Below are positions 55,951-64,000 of a stretch of DNA of 64,000 nt, in pieces. This stretch comes from Sambucus nigra (Eukaryota; Streptophyta; Magnoliopsida; Dipsacales; Adoxaceae). The DNA is taken from assembly GCA_949130495.1 (NCBI GenBank), contig OX422213.1:541699467-541763466 (forward strand), read 5' to 3'. The stretch's first letter is position 1. Every line of letters starts with the position of its first letter. A program made the position numbers and the translations under genes. Under the pieces are notes generated by a model that made no database searches, had not been told where the DNA came from, and worked only from the letters and a program-made list of their open reading frames with translations.

Positions 55951-56971
55951 TGTTGGTGATTTTTAAAATAAGTGAGTAAGAGTTTTTGGGTGTAAAATCT
56001 TAAAAAGCTTGTCCCACATTGGAAGTGTGAGGAAGAGGTGGAAAGCTAACCCACATATAAAAGGGGATAGTGTCCCACAATGGAAAATGTACAAAGCTAA
56101 GTGTCACCACTAAGCTATAAAAGGGGAGGGCAACCTTTGAGTCCCACATTGAAAAAATGTTAAGAATTTGTACACTTAATAAGTACAAATGGAAGATGAA
56201 GAGTTAATTCATCTAGCATTTAAGAGGCTATTCAAGAGACCTCAATACAGTGCGAAGCACCGTACGCACACGCACACGCGCGCACGCGGGTGCGGGGCAG
56301 TGGACTGTAGAGGCGCTAGTGGCGCACTTTGCACTTCGCATGCCGCGGGTTGCCGGGATTCGTCCGGGTCGAATCGCGGTAGCTCGGGCGCGGTCACTTT
56401 TTGGTTGACCCGTGCAAAACCGATTCGATATTATTATACCTATTCGGAAATGACTTAAGACTGTTGGTAATTAACAGTCATACCTGTTCGGAACTGACTT
56501 AAGACTATTAATTCAACAGTCATGACTCTTGAAGACAAAGCCTTTCATTATATATAAATAAAGGCTGCCTAGAAACGAAATTAGATTGATAAAAAAAAAC
56601 AGTTTCAGATTTCCATACCCTGCTATTACTCTCTTACAATTTTTAGGAGATACAAATTCTCTTATTTTGTTTTGTGCACATAAACAGAATAAGAACTTGA
56701 TTGACTGTTCTTCACTATTGCATCCAAGGGCTGTCTTCAAATATACAAGTTGCAGGCAGTGCAAGTTGCTTCGTTGTATCTTGAGTACGAATTTGTGGAT
56801 TCCCGTTTGTATACCGAAGTTATTCGTGTGGGGCAAATACTGTATTTAAGAAAGTGACATCACGCCTTGAAGTTTTCTAGTGACTATTCAGAAGTTACAT
56901 TGTTGTATTGAAGTTGACATTTTGTGATATATAGAGTTCTATTTCTGTATTTGCATACATATTATCCAATA
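55951..56971 (+). repeat. 5' LTR of the copia element
   Basis: TGTTGGTGATTTTTAAAATA to TATTATCCAATA (the final CA is changed to TA). It contains three GTCCCACAWTGG-like units (56012, 56071, 56141) and two TATAAAAGGGG boxes (56057, 56115), typical of a U3 promoter. It lacks 17 bp present in the 3' LTR at about 61820. Confidence 0.94.
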
Positions 56972-56994
56972 ATCTAAATACAGTATTATCAGAA

Positions 56995-57877
56995 ATGGCC
57001 GACTCTTCAAAGTCACTTCGATAAATAACATAAGGCTTTGTCAAATTGGACCGTTTTGATGGTGGTAATTTTCTGCGTTGGCAGAAAAAGGTTCATTTTC
57101 TTCTAACAACATTGAAGATTGTATATGTCTTGTCACAACCAAAACCAAATGAAGATGAAGATGAAATCGTGGAACAGACTAGGCAACGCACAAAATGGGA
57201 GACCGATGATTACTTGTGTCATGGTCACATTCTCAATGCACTTGCTGATAATTTGTTCGACTTGTACCAAAATGTTGGGACTGCAAAAACTTTGTGGGAA
57301 ACATTGGAGACCAAATATCTAACGGAAGACGCTACAAGTAAGAAGTTCCTTATCGGTCAGTTTCTAAGCTTTAAAATGCATGATAATAGGTCTGCGCTAG
57401 AACAATTTCATGACATCCAACGCATCATAAATCATTGCAAACTGAAAAAATTAAATATGGATGATAATGTAATTGTTGCTGCCATAATTGAAAAACTTCC
57501 TCCTTCTTGGAAAGACTATAAGAAAGAACTCAAACACAAAAAGGAGGATCTTTCACTTGAAGAATTAGAGACTCATTTAAGAATTGAACAAGAGTCTCGA
57601 ATTCTAGATGGTAAAGAGGAACAACAAAATTTTGTTTCTAAGTTCCATGTGGTGGAGGAAGGAAAGGAGCAAAAAATATGGCAATCATGGAAAAAATAAC
57701 AAGCGGAAGAATTTTTCAAATAATTCTAAAGCAAACAAAAAGAAGAAAGGAAATTGTTTTCATTGCAACAAACCAGGTCACTTCAAGAAGGATTGTCGTG
57801 AGTTCAAGAAACTAAAGGAAAAAGGAGGGACATCAGACACAAAGCAAAAAATTTGCTGTTATGATATCCGAGTCTAA
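56995..57877 (+). pseudogene. Ty1/copia gag with zinc knuckle, stops and frame break
   Basis: ATG at 56995 begins MADSSKSLR and is stopped by TAA at 57022-57024 and again at 57031-57033. The same frame continues from 57034 as a copia Gag: LDRFDGGNFLRWQKKVHFLL, TLWETLETKYLTEDATSKKF, SALEQFHDIQRIINHCKLKK, AAIIEKLPPSWKDYKKELKH. At about 57670 the frame shifts by one in a run of six A, and the next frame carries the knuckle CFHCNKPGHFKKDC (about 57755-57796). Role: capsid and nucleocapsid protein. The stops near the N-terminus would abolish full-length Gag unless a downstream start is used. Confidence 0.92.
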
Positions 57878-60170
57878 TATGCTTGGAGAAGACAACTCTT
57901 GGTGGGTTGATTCTGGTGCCACAAGGCATGTTTGTAAGGACAAGAACTTGTTCTCTGCCTATGAAACAGTGGAAGGAGATGTTCTCTATATGGGAAATTC
58001 ATCTACTGCTGCGGTTAAAGGCAAAGGGACAGTGGATCTCGAATTTACTTCCGAAAAAATCCTTAGCCTCACCAATGTTTTTCATGTTCCTGATGTTAGG
58101 AAAAATTTAGTTTCTGGAAGTCTTCTTAACAAATTTGTCTTTAAGCTTGTATTTGAGTCAGACAAATTTATTCTGACTAAGAATGGTACCTTTGTAGGTA
58201 AAGGATATTTGTATGAGGGCATGTTTAAGCTCAATATCAATGAAAAGGATTCTTCTGCTTATATCGTTGATTGTCTTTCATTATGGCATAGTCGTTTAGG
58301 ACATGTTAATACAAAGAAAATGCATTTCATGGTTAATTTAAATTTAATTCCTAAATATGAGAATGATATGAATGAAAAGTGTAAAATATGCATGCAAACA
58401 AAAATAACAAGATTGCCTTTTCCAAAAATAGAAAAAACTACATCTTTGTTGCAATTAGTACATAGTGATGTTTGTGATTTGCATGGAACGCCTACTAGAG
58501 GTGGTAGTAAATATATTGCTACATTTATTGATGACTTTTCAAAATATTGTTACGTGTATCTTTTAAACTCTAAGGATGATGTGCTTAATAGATTTAAGAC
58601 ATATAAAAATGAAGTTGAAAATCAATGTGATTCTAAAATAAAATGTCTTAGATCTGATAGAGGTGGTGAATATCACTTTCCTCAATTTTGTGAAGATATG
58701 AGAATTATACATGAAGTTACTGCACCTTATACACCACAACAAAATGGAGTAGCAGAAAGAAAAAATAGGACACTTACTGAAATAGTTAATGCTATGCTTT
58801 CTTATTCTAGTTTAAATAAAGGGTTTTGGGGAGAAGCACTTTTAACTGCATGTCATATTTTGAATAGGATACCTGTTAAAGATAATAAGAAAACTCCTTA
58901 CGAATTATGGAAGAATAGAAAACCTAATTTAGCTTATCTTAAAGTTTGGGGTTGTAGAGCTATTGTAAGACTACCTGAAACTAAGAGAAAGAAATTAGGA
59001 AGCAAAGGTGTTGAGTGTATTTTCATAGGTTATGCACAACATAGTAAAGCCTATAGATTTTTGGTTAGTGAACCTAATGATTCTGTTGAGGTAAATACAA
59101 TAATTGAATCGAGAGATGCAATTTTTTATGAACAAAGGTTTTCTTCTATTCCTAGAATTAATAATGAAAAAGAAGTAAGCACTCCTTCACAGTTACCTGA
59201 AACTCCACCAGTAAAACAAGAAGAGATTAGAAAAAGTAAAAGACCTAGGAAAGAAAAAGGCTTTGGTCCCGACTTTGTAGTCTATCTTGTTGAAGGAACT
59301 AGAGACACGTCTTGTAATCAATATGCTTTGACTCTTAGCGTTGAAACAGACCCACAAACTTATAGTGAGGCTATTAAGTCTGTAGATTCAGCATTTTGGA
59401 AAGAAGTTATAAATGATGAAATGGATTCAATTTTGGGAAATAAAACTTGGAAATTAGTAGACTTACCTCCAGGATCTAAACCCATTAAGTGTAAATGGAT
59501 TTTTAAAAAGAAAATGAAAATAGATGGAACAATTGATAAATTCAAGGCTAGATTGGTTGCTAAAGGTTTTACAGAAAAAGAAGGAATTAATTATTTTGAT
59601 ACCTATGCACCTGTTGCTAGAACCGCCACTATTAGAATTTTAATTACATTAGCATTTATATATAATTTTGAGATTCATCAAATGGATGTGAAAACTGCCT
59701 TTTTAAATAGTGACTTAGAAGAAGAAATTTACATGGAACAACCTGAAGGGTTTGTTATGCGTGGACAAGAAAATAAAGTATGTAAACTTATTAAGTCCTT
59801 ATATGGCCTAAAACAAGCACCTAAACAATGGCATGAAAAATTTGATAAAGTCATTATTTCTTATGGTTTTAAAATTCATGAATATGATAAGTGTGTTTAT
59901 AGTAAATTTGCTAATGGTAAAGGTGTGATCATTTGTTTATATGTAGATGACATGTTAATTCTTGGTACTGATTTAGAAAGCATTAATAATACTAAGAGTT
60001 TTTTGTCTTCTAAATTTGATATGAAAGATATGGGTGTAGCTGATGTCATATTAGGAATGAGAATAATAAGGAAAGATAAAAATATAATTCTCACTCAATC
60101 TCATTATGTTGAGAAAATTTTAAAGAAATTTATTGCACACATGTTAGTACACCTTTTGAACCACAACTAA
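57861..60170 (+). pseudogene. Ty1/copia pol: protease, integrase, reverse transcriptase
   Basis: A 769-codon frame. Residues 13-24: SWWVDSGATRHV, the copia protease active site. About 137-180: pre-integrase zinc domain (LWHSRLGHVNTKKM ... CKICMQTK). Integrase core follows with D (HSDVCDLHG), D (SDRGGEYHF) and E (NGVAERKNRT) all present. Linker RKSKRPRKEKGFGPDF. RT with NKTWKLVDLPPGSKPIKCKW, QMDVKTAFLNSDLEEEIYME and YVDDM at about 694-698. The frame ends at 60170, where a one-base change near 60135 misreads the RT-RNase H junction. Pol is normally fused to Gag; here a run of six A separates the frames. The catalytic motifs are intact, so the break is recent. Confidence 0.95.
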
Positions 60171-60892
60171 AGATGATCCCTAATAATGGTAGAGCTATTT
60201 CACAATTGGAATATGCACGAGTAATTGGTAGTTTAATGTATGCCATGACATGTACTCGACCAGATATTGCTTATGCTGTTGGTAAATTAAGTAGATATAC
60301 TAGTAATCCAAGTTTATTGCGTTGGCATGCTGTCAATAGAATATTAAAATATTTGAAAGGAACTATGGACTATGGTATATACTATAGTGGATATCCTTCA
60401 GTATTATAAGGGTTTTTTGATGCCAGTTGGATAACTGAGCGGGAGGATCATTCCTCAACAAGTGGATGGATTTTCACTCTTGGTGGAGGAGATGTTTCTT
60501 GGGGATCAAAGAAACAAACTTGTATAGCTGACTCTACTATGGCAGCTGAGTTTGTAGCATTAGCTGCAACTAGTAAAGAGGCAGAATGGATAAGGAATTT
60601 ATTAATTGAAATTCCAGTTTGGCCAAAACCAATGCCTCCAATATCTATACATTGTGATAGTGAGTCTACACTTTCCAGAGCTTATAGTAAAGTGTATAAT
60701 GGAAAATCTAGACATATTGGCCTGAGACATAGTTATGTCAGACAAATGATTACAGATAGTGTAATCACAGTGGATTATGTAAAATCAAGTCAAAATTTAG
60801 TTGATCCTTTTATAAAAGGTCTTGCAAGAGGACTGGTGTCTAAGACATCAATAGGGATGGGACTAAAGCCCATTAATAATAATCACTCTTGA
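60171..60892 (+). pseudogene. Ty1/copia RNase H and end of pol
   Basis: ARVIGSLMYAMTCTRPDIAY, then YLKGTMDYGIYYSGYPSVL and an in-frame TAA (60407-60409). After it: [60 protein letters not shown] and [20 protein letters not shown]. These are the copia RNase H with its conserved Asp, Glu and Asp positions, and the protein ends NNNHS at 60892. Role: degrades RNA in RNA-DNA hybrids during cDNA synthesis. Confidence 0.93.
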
Positions 60893-61415
60893 TGGAAACT
60901 CAACTTGAAACTTGATATATTCAAGTCTCAAGTTCAATGATTAAAGTACATCATACGACGTGATTGTAAGCACTATAAAATTTAACATCCCAAGGATAAG
61001 TGCTTAGAACATGTAATGAATAATGAAAGAGGATGAGTTTAACCTTAATAGATTTATGGTGGTTTAAGTTACATGGACACCTATGATAATCTACCTATAT
61101 GAGTGTGGAAGTGGTGCCGCTTCCTATGAGAACTGGGCTTGACTCTAAAGCACTCATGAAATCAAGGTACAGACACAAGGCATAATATATGTGTCGGCTT
61201 ATATGGATAATCAGTGACTAGAAGATTTGTGTGTGAAGACAAATCCGGCTAATCAATATAGATTGATAGTTCAAAGATAAGTCTACTATACTTTCATGGT
61301 TAATCTTGACAAACCTTCACAGGGTATTGGTTCAAGTCATGAGACACCAATGCTTATACACAGTCTTACAGACAATCAAAGATTTACAAAACTAATTTTG
61401 AAAATGGTGGAGGAA
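60893..61415 (+). other. 3' non-coding region and polypurine tract of the copia element
   Basis: No frame of note. AATGGTGGAGGAA at 61403-61415 lies immediately before the 3' LTR and is the likely polypurine tract. Confidence 0.85.
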
Positions 61416-62459
61416 TGTTGGTGATTTTTAAAATAAGTGAGTAAGAGTTTTTGGGTGTAAAAGCTTAAAAAGCTTGTCCCACATTGGAAGTGTGAGGAAG
61501 AGGTGGGAAGCTAACCCAAATATAAAAGGGGATAGTGTCCCACATTGGAAAATGTACAAAGCTAAGTGTCACCACTAAGCTATAAAAGGGGTGGGCAACC
61601 TTTGAGTCCCACATTGGAAAAATGTTAAGAATTTGTACACTTAATAAGTACAAATGGAAGATGAAGAGTTAATTCATCTAGCATTTAATAGGCTATTCAA
61701 GAGACCTTAATACGGTGCAAAGCACTGTACGCACACGCACACGCGCGCACTCGCGCGTTCGGGTGCGGGGAAGTGGGCTATAGAGGCGCTAGTGGCGCAC
61801 TTTGCACTTCGCATGCCGCGTGTCCGCAGTGATAGCGGGTTGCCGGGATTCATTCGGGTCGGATCGTGGTAGCTCGGGCGCGGTCACTTTTTGGTTGACC
61901 CGTGCAAAACCGATTCGGTATTATACCTGTTCGGAAATGACTTAAGACTGTTGGTAATTAACAGTCATACCTGTTTAGAACTGACTTAAGACTATTAATT
62001 CAACAGTCATGACTCTTGAAGACAAAGCCTTTCATTATCTATAAATAAAGGCTGCCTAAAAAAGAAATTAGATTGATAAAAAAAACAGTTTCAGATTTCC
62101 ATACCCTTCTATTACTCTTTTACAATTTTTAGGAGATACAAATTCTCTTATTCTGTTTTGTGCACATAAACAGAATAAGAACTTGATTGACTGTTCTTCA
62201 CTATTGCATCCAAGGGATGTCTTCAAATATACAAGTTGCAGGCAGTGCAAGTTGCTTCATTATATCTTGAGTACGGATTTGCGGATTCCCGTTTGTATAC
62301 CGAAGTTATTCGTGTGGGGCAAATAATGTATTTAGGAAAGTGACATCACGCCTTGAAGTTTTCTAGTGACTATTCAGAAGTTACATTGTTGTATCGAAGT
62401 TGACATTTTGTGATATATAAAGAGTTCTATTTCTGTATTTGCATACATATTGTCCAACA
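61416..62459 (+). repeat. 3' LTR of the copia element
   Basis: TGTTGGTGATTTTTAAAATA to TGTCCAACA, followed by the ATCCA target duplication. It contains the same three GTCCCACATTGG units and TATAAAAGGGG boxes as the 5' LTR. Confidence 0.95.
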
Positions 62460-62464
62460 ATCCA

Positions 62465-62796
62465 TTAATTGTGTGTTGGTTTTATTAATGAAAGAATTCA
62501 TTAATTACCCCATTTTAGCTCATGTGCAAAATCTGAAATTGAATCATTTAACAAAAAACGTGAAATGAATCAATTTGAAATAGGAGTCACATAAAGTGCA
62601 TGCCTCGTATCCCTCTCCCCCTCTCCCTCTTCCTCCTCTCCCTCATCTTCTCTCTCTTGATTTGTTTTTATTTATTTTTTCATAGAACCTTAAAATCAAT
62701 TTCAAATTATCAAATATTGTATAAAATTAAATTTAACTCATTTCAAATTCACTCATTCACAATAAATTGATGTACATAATTAAACAATTTGCACAA
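62465..62796. other. No gene seen; CT-rich tract
   Basis: A CCCTCTCC-rich microsatellite lies at about 62608-62660; the rest is AT-rich. Confidence 0.6.
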
Positions 62797-63070
62797 TCAA
62801 ACTGGACCAAAGACTTTACAAAACTTATAATGATAAGATGCCGAAAGGTCCTTGGCAGCAAATTTGAAAATCTCATTTGGAGGACCCCACCACCATTTAA
62901 GGGCCATATGGTTAATACCTAACTTAGAGAGTTCGTCAGCCACTCTATTACCCTTTCTATAGACATGGGAGCAAACAAAAACAAACTGAGAAGTGAATTT
63001 TTTGCAATTAAACCATTGATAGACAACTATTGAATCAACTTAGTCTAATAAAAGACTCATTTTACACTAC
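62797..63070 (-). pseudogene. LINE-type RNase H fragment
   Basis: Minus strand from about 63060: VYQWFNCKKFTSQFVFVCSH, then VYRKGNRVADELSKLGINHM and ALKWWWGPPNEIF, ending FCKVFGPV at TGA (62797-62799). The SHVYRKGNRVADELSKLG segment is the hallmark C-terminal part of RNase H-like domains (RVT_3) found in plant LINEs and related plant proteins. Only this end is preserved, as expected of 5'-truncated LINE copies. No poly-A tail or target duplication was recognised. Confidence 0.75.
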
Positions 63071-63238
63071 AATCTGTGATGAAAAAACACAAACAATAAC
63101 TATTTTGTTTATTGTTTATAGCATTTTCAAGCAGTATTTCAAAAAACTCAAAAAAATATATATTTTCTAAAAAATAGAGCATTGCTAGGGATACCCAGTA
63201 ATTGTACACAATTTTGAAACTCATGAATGAGACAAAAA

Positions 63239-63413
63239 TAAGTACAAATTTTTAATGCATTAATAAATGCATTGGCGGGACCCAAAATAATAAGATATAA
63301 GCTTTTAATGCAATGTGTCTACGAAGTACAAGTTTTTAATGCATTGATAGATGCCCTGGCGGGACCCAAAATAATAAGGTATAAGCTTTTAATACAATGT
63401 GTCTACGAAGTGT
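63239..63413. repeat. 84 bp tandem duplication
   Basis: GGCGGGACCCAAAATAATAA occurs at 63274 and 63358, and AAGTACAARTTTTTAATGCAT precedes each. Two copies with few differences. Confidence 0.9.
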
Positions 63414-63539
63414 GTATAATTATCGGGTCTCCCTATATTTATTCTAAAAAATATAACTAAAGGTGGAAAACAGAACAATAACAAAATAACTAAAATGTTT
63501 TTTTAGTGAAACCTGACATCTTTAATAATTGTCTTTCAC

Positions 63540-64000
63540 ATGGTAAATGATATTTTTGCCCTTAAAATTAAAGGATAAAATGTTTAATATTTATAAAAGT
63601 TGTTTAATTAAAAGTCTTTAATAAAATTTGTATAATATCAATAACAAAATGTTGTTTAATAAGAATTGTTTAATACAAACTTTTTAATAAAATATGTTTA
63701 ATGAAAATTGTTTAAAATTTATAAAAAAATGTTTAATATTTATAAAAAAAAATGTTTAGTATTCGTAAAAACTCTTCAATATTTCTAAAAACTGTTTAAT
63801 ATTTATATAAACTATTCAATATTTATAAAAACTGTTTCATATTTATAAGGGTTAAATATTTAGAAAAAAAAAACAATTAAAAAAGTTCTTAAAAATTGTT
63901 AAAAATAATTTTCAAAAATTGTTAAAAATCATTTTCGAAAATAAAAACGATTTCAGTAAAAATATTACAAAAATGTTTAAATGTTTTTTCAAATTTATTT
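63540..64000. repeat. AT-rich minisatellite of TGTTTAATATTTATAAAA-type units
   Basis: Degenerate units of about 20-22 bp recur from 63560 to 63860, followed by an A/T-rich AAAAATTGTT series to the window end. No coding potential. Confidence 0.8.

Larger units (their letters stand above)
55951..62459 (+). mobile_element. Ty1/copia retrotransposon, nearly complete but frame-broken
   Basis: LTRs 55951-56971 and 61416-62459, flanked by ATCCA (55946-55950 and 62460-62464). Internal order is gag, protease, integrase, RT, RNase H, the copia order. Gag has two early stops, two frame breaks separate gag, knuckle and pol, one break lies after RT, and one stop lies in RNase H. The few LTR differences and mostly open frames make it one of the younger insertions here. 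The lineage may be Tork-like, but I cannot assign it firmly. Confidence 0.95.

Overview
This is AT-rich nuclear DNA from a flowering plant, probably a eudicot. The evidence is plant Ty3/gypsy and Ty1/copia retrotransposons, CACTA, hAT and PIF/Harbinger DNA transposons, plant-type initiator-Met primer-binding sites, a plant eIF5A exon and a plant B3-domain fragment. I see no intact host gene, rRNA, tRNA, CRISPR array or prokaryotic feature. Almost everything I can name is a transposable element or a remnant of one, and the elements sit inside one another.

Layout. 1-4270: minus-strand 5' part of an Athila-like Ty3/gypsy element (protease, gag, primer-binding site, LTR), running off the left edge. 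4290-5960: an older minus-strand gypsy gag relic. 7375 to about 22000: a decayed Tat-lineage gypsy element (LTR, gag, protease, RT, RNase H, integrase, and an antisense coiled-coil ORF). Its protease region is split by a complete 6.8 kb CACTA element (10049-16885, TSD AAA) with a degenerate tnp2 transposase and two copies of a captured B3-domain fragment facing each other as a hairpin. 22690-23782: the end of a third CACTA element and a palindromic MITE.

27078-48165: a 21 kb SIRE-like copia remnant with a gag but no pol. It contains (a) a 2.7 kb non-autonomous LTR element (28130-30835, TSD CTAAG) with a 234 bp internal region, and (b) a second complete CACTA element of 13,971 bp (30954-44924, TSD AAT). 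The second CACTA has no recognisable transposase. It carries the first coding exon of eIF5A and about 38 copies of a 169 bp tandem repeat, and a 2.4 kb solo LTR (39597-42013, TSD TCTAG) sits inside one of those repeats.

49590-53769: a cluster of small DNA transposons: two related MITEs, an 858 bp hAT element with an exact 8 bp TSD, a 1.55 kb PIF/Harbinger-like element holding microsatellites and a foldback sequence, and a 436 bp Harbinger-like MITE. 53888-54184: an unidentified complex ORF. 55951-62459: a nearly complete Ty1/copia element (TSD ATCCA) with several frame breaks. 62797-63070: a LINE-type RNase H relic. The right end is AT-rich minisatellite.

Working together: the two complete CACTA elements share nearly the same terminal sequence, so a transposase like the one once encoded at 10049-16885 could plausibly have moved the 14 kb gene-capturing element. 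The nesting gives a relative order of insertion. The most interesting objects are the gene-capture events in the two CACTA elements and the satellite-like array inside the larger one. All boundaries and alignments were made by eye.
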